Of a DNA stretch of 64,000 nucleotides, positions 38,433-48,385 are shown piece after piece. Within the stretch, counting starts at the first letter, position 1. Each line of letters starts with the position of its first letter. A program made the translations under genes and the position numbers. Source of the DNA: Antedon mediterranea. Taxonomy: Eukaryota; Echinodermata; Crinoidea; Comatulida; Antedonidae. The DNA lies in NCBI RefSeq assembly GCF_964355755.1, contig NC_092673.1:32621648-32685647 (forward strand), in the 5' to 3' direction. The notes beneath the pieces were generated by a model that was not told where the DNA came from, ran no database searches, and saw nothing but the letters and a program-made list of their open reading frames with translations.

Positions 38433-39240
38433 CTAAAGAAAATATACAATACAAATGTAAATAAAGAAACAAAAGTTTCAAATTTGAGTATAATAATAGT
38501 CGTTATCTCGGGACTGTTCTATGGCCACCACCAGGTAGGCTTACTTCATGAACGCTTCTATGAATGGATGAATATTTGGGAGCAGGAACGATAGTAGACC
38601 AAACCCAGTACCGTTTTTTATTACGATCATGTGGGAAATTACCTAACGACATTATATCTCTAAGATAGTTTAACAGTTCTTTAATTCCACCATTAATTCT
38701 GATAATCTTTCAATCTCCATAATCTCCGTATTTATAACAAATTACCCGATGGAAATGAAAAAAAATTAATTTTTAACTTTTCAAGTAAGGGTCTGTTTCT
38801 GCTAAAAAAATTAAAATAATTTCCTAAGTACCACAAACCATAGAATTGACCGCGTTGCAACTGAAAATTTTATCCGACGTTAATCGGTTATCTGGTAATC
38901 GCTTATCTGGTAATCGCTTTTTAAAAAGCACGTCATCCATACCCACAACACAGTTATGGAAGGCCGATGAGAGTCGGTTTGTTTACATTCTATCGCTGCC
39001 TAAATCTCTCACATGTAGGATTAAAAATTAAAAATTTAACTCTTACGTAAAGCTATATTATTTATAAAATAAACATCTAGGCCTACTACCGTACCACATA
39101 CGACAGAAAAATGATGTTAATAAGGGCACGTCGGCAAGAAAAGTTCGTTTCGCCATTGGTTCTAATCTAGGACCTAGCTAGTTTCTACCGAAACAACAGG
39201 CCTAAAAAGGACATGCAAAATATCGTTAGCCTGGACTTGT
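38433..39240. other. Intron of gene 2, no other feature seen
   Basis: Between the giant exon's acceptor and the SINE. Contains a short internal repeat of GGTAATCGCTTATCT (about 38884-38915). No exon was recognised. Confidence 0.5.
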
Positions 39241-39269
39241 GGGATGTGTGTGTGTGGGTGTGTGTGTGT

Positions 39270-39301
<32 letters not shown>

Positions 39302-39680
39302 CTGTGAACATCCTGGAGGCCACAGTTTTAAAAACTAACAAAAAAATATTTTAATGCCTAGAGACCACAGTTTTTATCCGATTCTCACCAAACTTAGCCA
39401 CAATGATCAATGACTCATCATATAATTGTGGTTAAATTTTGACGGGTCAGGGTCAAAGATCAAGGTCCACAAAAAAAAAAAAAATGTAATAAAAAAAAAA
39501 ACCTCGGCGGGAATTGAACCAGCGATATCAACTGTGAGATGCTGGATGCAGTTCGCCTATTTACACTTAGAGCTAATAAAAAATAAATAAAACAAAATAT
39601 ATATATTTTCCGGGGACATTTTATGTAGGGGAATTTTACAGTAGGCGGAGGTTTGTACTCTCGGAGTACTCTCTAGTTAT
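39241..39680 (-). mobile_element. tRNA-headed SINE, minus strand, with (CA)n tail
   Basis: Reading the minus strand, a leader with ACCTCCGCCTACTGTAAAAT is followed by a tRNA-like region with a B box GGTTCAATTCCC (about 39500-39520). Next come a body with GATCTTTGACCCTGACCC and CCTCCAGGATGTTCACAGA, and a CA repeat (39241-39302). The leader recurs, on the opposite strand, at 45740-45805. It lies in the intron between the last mini-exon and the giant exon of gene 2. Confidence 0.6.
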
Positions 39681-40130
39681 TATATATTACAATATTGGAT
39701 AAGATCAGACGTCATACTCTGACAACTGTCATCTGTCTTTCCAGTATAGTATTATATATTATTCATATTGCATATCACAAATATCGGATATGAGCAGTAG
39801 TCATAATGGCAACTGACCACGCATCTCTTAATATATTATATCTTCAATATTATTAATACTATTCTATATCAGAACATCGGGTTTAATCAGCATGCAGTCA
39901 TAATTTGAGTATATACAAACGATCATAACAATTGGTATAATCCCACACAGCACCAATACCATAATTAAAAGTAAAATAGATTATGGCAGGAAATAGTGCA
40001 CCTACCATCGTTGCATTTTTAATTGGTATAGCATCACATGAATGCAATAACTAACACTAGATAAACAATAAAAAAGGGTCTTCTAAATCTAAAACTCACT
40101 ACAATATTTAACATAACGTCACTATCTTAC

Positions 40131-40199
40131 CTTGTATTACAACTTGTTCTGATGATCCCTGTTTCTTTTCAGTATCGGTTTTTGCTTGGTTTAATTCAT
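40131..40199 (-). CDS. Mini-exon A of gene 2 (69 bp)
   Basis: Acceptor ATTAAACAG and donor GTAAGATAGT bound 69 bases open in phase 1: DELNQAKTDTEKK, then QGSSEQVVIQ. Its last G joins the AT opening the giant exon at 38432 to make Asp, keeping the frame. It is the copy nearest the giant exon and lacks the central TCEKE block of its siblings. Confidence 0.8.
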
Positions 40200-40230
40200 C
40201 TGTTTAATAAAAAAAAAAGTAGATAATTAG

Positions 40231-40737
40231 GGAGGTTTCACAACCTTACGAATACGATAACGAAAACGGATACGTCATACATTTGTGAAACTTTTGAGCT
40301 GATCCCCATTTCATATTCGTAAAGCGTATTCGTGTTGACGAATATCACCAGTCATATTCGTAACTACAAAACGAGTATAGTTTTTGATCTATTTTGCACA
40401 TTTTGCATTTGAATCAGGAATGATTCATGATTATAATAAAATTATAGATTTATTGAAAGTAATTTACTAAAGTAATTTACTAAAATGCCAAGTCAATTTT
40501 GATAAATAGCAGTTTTTAAAGTCCTCACTCGCTTTGATGTTACGCTATGCCTAGGCAGCAAAGCACCAAGCAACACGTACCTGCGCTTCGCTAAAATTTA
40601 CCGCAGTCATATTTTGGACGCGCCTCAATATTTCGTTGCCATGCGAAACAGATTTTTTTATGGCTTACAAAAACGAATACGTGTGCGTGGCGTATCAGTT
40701 TTCGTTATCGTATTCGTAAGATTGCGAAACCGCTCTA
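40231..40737. mobile_element. MITE-like element with ~45-bp inverted ends
   Basis: The left end contains CCTTACGAATACGATAACGA, and the right end carries the near-exact reverse complement with AAACCGCTC. The inside has further CGAATA/TATTCG strings and no ORF. It sits in the intron between mini-exons A and B. Confidence 0.75.
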
Positions 40738-41064
40738 ATGTTAAATAATGGAATCAAAATATATGATGATTGTTAAATATAGAACATAGTTGTCAACATA
40801 ATTGTAACTGGAAGCGAGAGTACATTGTATTTAATGTCGGTATATTCCAAACCTCTTCTTCATTTTTTAGGTATTTTGGCCGGCATAATTGGTCGGTAAT
40901 ATTTTACTTTAACCCCAGTTAGATGTATTGTTATTAGATTTATTAATAATACTTGTTTAAAATTTGTATATACATTTGTATGCAATTTTATATAATATTT
41001 AATTAAATGGCACAAAATAATTATAAATTGCTTAGCAAACCGTTTGTTCACAAAAGTATCTCAC

Positions 41065-41157
41065 CTGTTTCTGTTACAACCTGTTCGGGTGATTCTTGTT
41101 CCTTTTCACATGGGATTTCCAACTCCTCAGTATCTGTTTTTGCTTGGTTTAATTCAT
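41065..41157 (-). CDS. Mini-exon B of gene 2 (93 bp)
   Basis: Acceptor ATTAAAAAG, donor GTGAGATACT. Open in phase 1 with both ends in the same phase: DELNQAKTDTEELEI, then PCEKEQESPEQVVTET. Full-length form of the repeat. Confidence 0.8.
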
Positions 41158-41358
41158 CTTTTTAATAAAACAAGAGATAACATTTTTAAATATCGATCAT
41201 CTAGTTATATTTATTGTTGTAAGATTATCATTAATTTCTAATTAGTTTTAAAATAACAGTTAATTGTATTTTATTAAAACAATCTCACCAACAGACCCTT
41301 CGTGTATCATATTTTACATACTAAAATCTGCAGTATACTAACTAACGCATTGACTCAC

Positions 41359-41442
41359 CTGTTTCTGTTACAGCCTTCTGGGGTGATTCTTGTTCCTTTT
41401 CACACGTGGTTGCCACCACTTCAGTATTTTCGTTGAATTCGT
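41359..41442 (-). CDS. Mini-exon C of gene 2 (84 bp)
   Basis: Acceptor TTAAACAG, donor GTGAGTCAA. Encodes DEFNENTEVVATT, then CEKEQESPQKAVTET, in the same 1-1 phase. It is three codons shorter than mini-exon B in the first half. Confidence 0.8.
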
Positions 41443-42009
41443 CTGTTTAATAAAATCATTATATACAATGTTTATTAGATAAATTGTTTAGACATTTAGC
41501 CAAACATGAGTAACCATAACTTGTTACAAAATCCACCTGAATATTTAAATTCTCACCTGTATAAAGGTATATTTAACAAGACCGTTGTTGTTCGGCGTAA
41601 CAACGAAACATGTATGCACAAATGTTTTTTTTTAATCAAACTGAAGTTTAATGTTGTTATGCTGTCGGAAGTTCGACAACATTATTCATCACCTTAAACA
41701 CTTCGGTGTCAATCAAGGACTTACGAAAGTCGCAAAAGCTCTCAAAACAAATCCGTAAAAGCAACAGCTGATAAACTACTTATAAAATTGTAAAACGTTC
41801 GGCTTATTTACAAAATGTATTAATATTATTATTGTTGTTAAAATACTTGGTTCGAATGTTCTTATCATTAATTTCTATGTAGTTTATGATAATATTCTAT
41901 TGAATGTATTTTAGCAATACAATTACATTGAATGGCACATAATTATTATACATTTCTCAGCAGACCGTTTGTGAATTTCATATCTCACAATCTAACTGCA
42001 GTAACTCAC

Positions 42010-42102
42010 CTGTTTCTGTTACAACCTGTTGGGGTGATTCTTGTTCCTTTTCACATGTTTTTTCCAACTCCTCAGTATCGGGTTTTGGTTTGTTTATTTC
42101 AT
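42010..42102 (-). CDS. Mini-exon D of gene 2 (93 bp)
   Basis: Acceptor TATAAACAG, donor GTGAGTTACTGC. Encodes DEINKPKPDTEELEKT, then CEKEQESPQQVVTET. Full-length copy, intact phase. Confidence 0.82.
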
Positions 42103-42364
42103 CTGTTTATACCAAGAGATAAAATGTTTAGATATTGCCTAACTGTGTAGCCGGCCAGCAAATCAATTAGATTTATTTTTACAAAATTTATAAAAAAAAA
42201 ATACTTGGTTCAAAATATGTCATATCAATTTCTATGTAGGTTTATTAAAATATTTAATTGTATCTTAGTAATACAATTACATTGAATGGCACTTAATAAT
42301 TATTATAAATTGTTTAGCAGACTGTTTGCGTGTCATATTTCACAAACTAATTGCAGTAACTCAC

Positions 42365-42451
42365 CTGTTTCTGTTACAACCTGTTGGGGTGATTCTTGTT
42401 CCTTTTCACATGTGAACTCACCATTATCTGGTTTAAGTTGGTTGAATTCAT
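42365..42451 (-). CDS. Mini-exon E of gene 2 (87 bp)
   Basis: Acceptor TTAAACAG, donor GTGAGTTACTGC. Encodes DEFNQLKPDNGEFT, then CEKEQESPQQVVTET. Intact phase. Confidence 0.82.
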
Positions 42452-42589
42452 CTGTTTAATAAAAACAATACAATTTTAACTCTTCACGGTGACGAGTTAT
42501 TAGGCTATCGCGCAACGCATGTAACACATGCTATGTATTAGGCTTAGTCTACAGTGGGCGTAAACGGTTTAGTTGACGGTTAGTTTTTA

Positions 42590-43300
42590 TTTTACACCGC
42601 TATAAAAAAAATTTTCATATGTCTGAAGCAGAATTGTTTGAGTAATAACATATTGAAAATTGATAACGTTTACGTGATATGCGTTCTATTAAATGTGACG
42701 AACTGTCCCAAATATGTTTGATTCCACTTTTATTTATTCTTTGATTTCTATTTGAACTTTATATACTGTTTTATGCCTGTTTTAAATGTTTTTATATTTG
42801 TAAGTATCATGTAATTCAGCCATTGGCTGCGATTTTGATATGCAATAAAATGAAATGAAATGAAATGAAAAGAAAGATAAAAATCCAATTTTAAAATTCA
42901 GATGGCCATATGATGACGTTATAACATTACGGTCTAAATTTTACATAAACTAATATCTACAACTCATTAGCTTTTATATTAAGTTAAACAATAGAGAGAG
43001 AGCTATAATCGATTCAAAATAGGCATATTTATTTTTACACAAATTTGCATGAAATTATCCATTTTCAGGCGCACGATTTTTAAAGTTTGACGTACACGTG
43101 TGTCATTATTTTACATTCACAATATATCATAAAAGTATAAAGAACAATCAAGTACAAAAATTATCTTTCTAAGCTAAGTACGAGCTAAGTGCGCAAAAGC
43201 TCGCGCGCAACGCGATTTTTTTTAATGTGAAATAAAAAATATCCTGAAACATTTTGAAAAAATCTCCAATCTTCAAACTGTTGCTGATGATACAAAAAGA
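42590..43300. repeat. Dispersed repeat related to the 22.8-24.3 kb insertion
   Basis: Segments with ATATGCGTTCTATTAAATGT, AAATTCAGATGGCCATATGA followed by TGACG, and GCGCGCAACGCGATTTTTTT match pieces at about 23110-23290, 23480-23570 and 23930-24000. A retroposon tail with (AAATG)n is embedded at 42720-42875. The block lies in the intron between mini-exons E and F, explaining that unusually long gap. Confidence 0.5.
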
Positions 43301-43808
43301 TGATTGGGATTAATGTATTTAATTTTATAAATAACTTCACTTTAGTGTATGTAGTCCTAATGTATTATATTAGATTTTTTTTTTTTATTAAATAATGTTT
43401 TTGATCACATTTACTGCCGTCATCTTGTTGTTCCTGTTGGAATCACTTTTCAGTCTGTAGTACGCCCTCTAGCCTTCGGCTTATTACACCTCTCTGGCAC
43501 AGGCGTCTATTAGTGCGTACTGCGTAGGGCGTATCTGATTGGTCGATTATCGTGTTGGTTCCTTCTCCATAAAAAATAACTTTTTGATCTTTTGCGATCT
43601 AGCCTTTGGCTTTAAAATATTTGGAATTTATATTCAATTGATTAAGAATTTCGCGAAAATCGCGCGTAGTTACGCTACGCGACCATATTTTCATTAAACC
43701 AAAGTCAATTTTTTGACAATAAAAATCAATTAAACATTTGCCAAACCCCCAAAATTATAATTGCTTAGCAGACTGTTTGCGTGTCGTATTTCAAAAAAAC
43801 TAAGTCAC

Positions 43809-43907
43809 CTGTTTCTGTTACAACCTGTTGAGGTGATTTTTGTTCATTTTCACATGTGGTTGCAACCACCTTCTCAGTATCTGGTTTTGCGTCAAGGGTT
43901 AATTCAT
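43809..43907 (-). CDS. Mini-exon F of gene 2 (99 bp)
   Basis: Acceptor TTAAACAG; the donor is GTGACTTAGT, weaker than its siblings. Encodes DELTLDAKPDTEKVVATT, then CENEQKSPQQVVTET. Longest copy, intact phase. Confidence 0.75.
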
Positions 43908-44146
43908 CTGTTTAATAAAAATGATATAAAAATGTTTAGATATTTATCAAAGTCCTCCCGTTAGATTTATTGTTATTATATAGATTTATTAAAACATATT
44001 TGGTTCGAAATGTCATATTAACTTCTGTGTAGTTCCATTAATTGTATTTTGATAATAAAATTACATTAAATGGCAAATAATAATTGTAAATGCTCAGCAG
44101 ACCGTTTGTGTATCATATCTCACATACTAATATTGCAGTAACTCAC

Positions 44147-44242
44147 CTATTTCTGTTACAACCTGTTGAGGTGATTCTTGTTCCTTTTCACATATGATTG
44201 CCAACTCACCATTATCTGGTTTTGTGTCAGGGTTTAATTCAT
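44147..44242 (-). CDS. Mini-exon G of gene 2 (96 bp)
   Basis: Acceptor TTAAACAG, donor GTGAGTTACTGC. Encodes DELNPDTKPDNGELAII, then CEKEQESPQQVVTEI. Intact phase. Confidence 0.82.
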
Positions 44243-44472
44243 CTGTTTAATAACAACAATAGATAAAATGTTTAGATATTGGCCAAACCTGTGTATCTAT
44301 AAGGTAGGTTCGATTAATTAAAAATGGTTGGTTCGAAATCTCAGTTCAATTTCTAATTAATTTAATGATAAAATTTAATTGCATTTTAGTTAAACAATCT
44401 CAGCAGACCGGTTCGTGTATCATATTTTACATACTAACTGCCCCAGTATACTAACTAACTGCAGTAACTCAC

Positions 44473-44541
44473 CTGTTTCTGTTACATCCTGTTTGGTTGA
44501 TTCTTGTTCCTCTTTACATGTGGTTTCCAACTCCTTAGTAT
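44473..44541 (-). CDS. Mini-exon H of gene 2 (69 bp, 5'-shortened)
   Basis: Starts later in the unit: the acceptor is AATACCAG, followed by DTKELETT, then CKEEQESTKQDVTET. Donor GTGAGTTACTGC. Still 1-1 phase despite the loss of the first ten codons. Confidence 0.75.
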
Positions 44542-44629
44542 CTGGTATTAAATATAATAAAAACAAGAGATACTTTAATTTTTAATAAATAAAAGAATTA
44601 CAAAAAATTAAATAATATATTTGCTAAAC

Positions 44630-44695
44630 CTGTGCAACCATGGGATCTGCTTGAATGTTTTTTGTCGTTATCTGATTTTACTTCCTTTAATTCAT
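44630..44695 (-). CDS. Mini-exon I of gene 2 (66 bp, 3'-replaced, doubtful)
   Basis: A normal acceptor (TTAAACAG) is followed by DELKEVKSDNDKKHSSRS and HGCT. The second half of the unit is missing and the exon would end at a non-standard donor, GTTTAGCAA, in sequence that is intron in sibling units. Phase would still be 1-1. It may be a decayed copy. Confidence 0.45.
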
Positions 44696-44932
44696 CTGTT
44701 TAATATATTAAACAAGAGATATATTTAAACATTGGCCAAAACTATGCATCCATGAGGTCCTCCAGTTAGATTTATTGTTATTAGGTTATTAGTTTTGAAT
44801 GTTCATATAATTAATTTCTATGTAGTTAAGCCTATATAATAATATCTTAATAAATTAAATGGCTCATATTAATAAATTGCTCTGCAGACCGTTCGTGCAT
44901 CATATTTTACTTACTAATTGCAGTAACTCACC

Positions 44933-45024
44933 TGTTGCTGCTACAATCTGTTGGGGTGATTCTTGTTCCTTTTCACATGTGATTGCGAACTCCTCAGTAT
45001 CTGGTTTGGCTTGGTTTGATTCAT
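44933..45024 (-). pseudogene. Mini-exon J of gene 2 (92 bp, frameshifted)
   Basis: Splice borders are as in the siblings (TTAAACAG and GTGAGTTACTGC) and the frame reads DESNQAKPDTEEFAIT, then CEKEQESPQQIV. The last codons have lost one base (ATTGTAGAGCAACAG), so inclusion would shift the frame. Either it is skipped or dead, or there is a single-base sequence error. Confidence 0.6.
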
Positions 45025-45536
45025 CTGTTTAATATAATATAAGAAGAGATAAAAATGTTTAATATATAGATATTAAATAGATATAAATATTTGGCAAACA
45101 TGTGTAGCCATAGGGTCTGCCAGAATATCTATTGCCATTACCTGCTGATGAACAAGTAATGTTCGAATTTTTCTTAGTAGTTATGTATCCCATTACGGTA
45201 AGTATTTTACCTTTCATCAGTACAGTAAATGTAATTTACATCTAATGTGGTGCTATATAAAACTCCATCATTATCATTTTAATTCTGAATTAGACGGACA
45301 AAATGCAAATATTAAAAAAAAAATAACCGTCTCATATACTATACTAGCTGTCTCAGTAATTTCGCGAATTGGTTTGATAACATTATAGTATAACCCGACC
45401 AAATTATTTCAATCGATTCAGTAAATTTATTTACTTTAATCGGTTGCAAAACATGTTTTGTTCTTGTTTGTTTGTCATTAATTGTTAAATTTCAATTATT
45501 TTCTTATAAATATAATAGTATTATTTATGTACAATT

Positions 45537-45600
45537 GAAAAGGGCAGATTTGAAATTGAAAAGGGCAGATATGAAATTGAAAAGGGCAGATATGCCTCTT
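45537..45600 (+). repeat. 21-bp tandem repeat, three copies
   Basis: AAATTGAAAAGGGCAGATATG-type units occur head to tail, running into the retrotransposon 3' fragment. Confidence 0.85.
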
Positions 45601-45735
45601 CCTGGACACCATCGGAATCACGACTCTGTCGTCTTTGTAACACCGGTGAGGTTGAAGATGAGCTTCACTTTCTATGAAATTGTAGTCATTATGACAACAT
45701 ACGTAAGAAACTATATAATAACAAGAAAGCCACTC
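45590..45735 (+). pseudogene. LINE C-terminal fragment
   Basis: One frame reads SRLCRLCNTGEVEDELHFL, then a stop, then NCSHYDNIRKKLYN. CxxC followed by EDExHF and C..Y..iR is the pattern often seen at the C-terminus of animal non-LTR reverse-transcriptase proteins. Only this tail remains, broken by a TGA where an aromatic residue is usual. A SINE leader fragment abuts it at 45740-45805. Confidence 0.5.
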
Positions 45736-46102
45736 TGAGAGTGCATACCTCCGCCTACTGTAAAATTCTCCTACATAAGATTTCTCCGGTGCGGGAATAT
45801 ATATATATCTGTGTGTCTAATGCTGTGTTTGATTTAGGCTAATTTCACTACAAGCATGTGTATGCGAATTTAGTGTACTGGTTATGTAACCAGCCTTTCA
45901 ACTAACAATAGTGTCAGTTGACTAACAATAGAACAGCAACGCCAAAAACAAGTCTGTTAACGTTTAGTATTTATTCGGATTGTGACGTCAGATATAACGT
46001 ACATGCGGTACGTTAATTAGTTAGGTGTGGCAGGGCTAGTTACATCATCATGTTTTGGATCGGTACAACTCCACTACAATTGACATAACTGCAGTAACTC
46101 AC

Positions 46103-46180
46103 CTGTTTCTGTTACAACCTGTTCGGATGATTCTTGCTCCTTTTTATATGTGGTTTCCATCTCTTCAGTATCCGGTTTTG
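46103..46180 (-). CDS. Mini-exon K of gene 2 (78 bp), most upstream copy seen
   Basis: Acceptor TATTAAG, donor GTGAGTTACTGC. Encodes KPDTEEMETT, then YKKEQESSEQVVTET, in 1-1 phase; the cysteine of the other copies is tyrosine here. The start of the unit is shortened. No further copy or start-codon exon was recognised upstream, so the gene's 5' end is unknown. Confidence 0.75.
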
Positions 46181-46279
46181 CTTAATAAAGGAATAGATGG
46201 GTTATCCAGTTAGACAGATTTATTTTCAAAAGAACAAGGTTCGAATTTGTTTGACCATTATCAGTTTATGACATTTTTA

Positions 46280-47556
46280 AAGGCCAATTTACATACAGGA
46301 GCGGTAACGGTAAGCGGTAAAGGTAAGCGGAAAATACAAAAATAGAATCTATGTTATTTCTTATGACCATTTACACAGAACGCGGAGAGGACGAGCGGTT
46401 GAGCGGAAATCCGCTCAGGATAGAAACAGATTCAATTTTGTAAAAATAACGCGCAGTAATTATGGATTCTGGCCAACCAACGACATGATTGATATGACGT
46501 CATCTATCAACAACTTTTTTGCTTGAGTCCGTCGAGTCAAAGACGACAATAAATACGAGTGCCGTAGTAGGCTTAAGGCCAATTTACACAGACGAGCGGT
46601 AACGGTAAGCGGTAATTGTAAGCGAAAAACCGCGTGGCTTTTTCCATTTACACAGCGCGCGGAGTTCACGAACAGAGTTGTGGAAAGTAGGTGCGTGTAG
46701 GCGGCCTCGAGGCTAATGCATGTTACAGTCACTGCTGGCCTGGATGTGACTGACTGTCAGTAGGCCTAGCACACACAGGCCTAAGTTTTAGAGGGAATTG
46801 TTGCCTAATAACGTACTAAAATGTATATTTTCTTTTCACTATCCTTATACGAACATTAGTCACGTCGTAGGTGTTTTTATTTCTGAATAAAAAGAAGAAG
46901 AAACTATAGGCTATAGGCCTACTAACGGCACTCGTATTTATTGTCGTCTTTCACTCGACGGACGCAAACAAAAATTGTTGATAGATGACGTCATTTCAAT
47001 CATGTCGCTGGTTGGCAAGAATCCATAATTACCGCGCGGTATTTTCACAAAATCGAATCTGTTTCGATCCTGAGCGGATTTCCGCTCAACCGCTCGTCCA
47101 CTCCGCGTTCTGTGTAAATGGTCTTAAGAAATAACATAGATTCTATTTTTGCGTTTTCCGCTCAACTTTACCGCTTACCGTTACCGCTCGTCTGTATAAA
47201 TTGGCCTTTAGCCTAGTTTTGGAACTTCTTATTATTCCGAAATACAAACAAACGACGACGACAAACTAGGACGTGACTGATTGTTTGTATAAGGATAGTG
47301 AAAAGAAAGTATACATTTAGGACGTTATTAGGCCCTCTAAAACCTAGGCCTGTGTGAGCTAGGCCTACTGCCAGTCAGTCACGTCCAGACCAGCAGTGAC
47401 TGTAACATGCATTAGCCTCGAGGCCTACAAGCACCTACTGTCCACCACGGGCCACTCGCGAATTCCGCACGCAGTGTAAATGGGACAAGCCACGCGGTTT
47501 TCCGCTGACAATTACCGCTTACCGTTACCGCTCGTCTATGTAAATTGGCCTTTAGG
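46280..47556. mobile_element. Two interleaved inverted-repeat (fold-back) elements
   Basis: Four terminal sequences of the type AAGGCCAATTTACA...ACGAGCGGTAACGGTAAGCG are present: two forward (46281 and 46575) and two reverse (ending 47213 and 47555). Arm P (46281-46574) pairs with 46915-47213; arm Q (46575-46914) pairs with 47214-47555. The order is therefore P, Q, P', Q', not the nested order of a simple insertion. No ORF beyond ~90 codons. Probably PIF/Harbinger-like or another MITE class; not determined. Confidence 0.75.
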
Positions 47557-47559
47557 AAA

Positions 47560-48150
47560 ATTTTACTAGACAAATTAGTTGTATTTCCTTATACTAAATT
47601 CAAAAGCCTATTTAAAATTACAAGGAAATCGCATATTTCTACTGGTCTAATTCCATCTTCATTTTATATTCAATAACCTAATAAGATGTATACGATAGGA
47701 CAGGTTAACTCAAGATAATACACATGATGTGGTGTGACTATGATTTGAATCGAGAAAAATATTATTATTTATTTGCGAAATATTATTTTGAAGGAATACA
47801 CTACTCTTGTGTAAACAAAATAATATTTCGAGGGAACAAAATTATATTTTGATGGCAAACAACAATATTTCAAGGGAATGAAATACAAGTTTGAGGGAAC
47901 TAAATACTGGAACGATATAGTATTTTGCGGGAGCAAAATAATTATTATTTCATAATAAAGAAATAATATTTCGGGGAAAGAAATATGGCCATGTCCCTTT
48001 TTACATTAGCGTGTATATAAAAAGGTCAAAAAAGGATGTGTACTGTTTTGAGAATAGCTATTTGTATATTGAAGAGAATGCCTATCTTTGTTGTAACTAC
48101 TATTAAGAGAGAATCGATGCAAATGTGATTATGACTTCTAACGATTTCTG
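47560..48150. other. AT-rich, no gene seen
   Basis: Contains several diverged repeats of an AATAATATTT(C/T)GAGGGAA-like phrase between about 47760 and 47990. No ORF with resemblance to a known family. Confidence 0.4.
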
Positions 48151-48385
48151 GTTTTATAAAAAAAAATTCAACTAGACAGCCATTGGCTCATATTGTACAT
48201 GACAACACGCATGCGCAGTGTGAAATAAATGTATTTATATGTTTAAATATTTATTAAATGACACACCCATGTATATCTAAGCATTGTGAGTGTGATTGAT
48301 GAAGAAAATCTACTCTCAGTCACATTCTCCATCAAGAGTATTTTGCCCCACCGTTATTTCGAGCTAATCTAACACATTTTCTTAA

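Noticed and set aside
38433-38481. Using the ATG at 38481 as the start of GTPase gene 2
   Set aside because: The leader is hydrophobic, intron-like sequence with a clear TATTTTCTTTAG acceptor, and the mini-exons join in frame at 38432.
41530-41570. Possible additional mini-exon (TCTCACCTGTATAAAGG on the plus strand)
   Set aside because: It has a donor-like string but no upstream sequence matching the repeat unit and no acceptor at a suitable distance.
46460-46732. 90-codon ORF on the minus strand
   Set aside because: It lies across two arms of the interleaved inverted-repeat element and is not kept in the matching arms.
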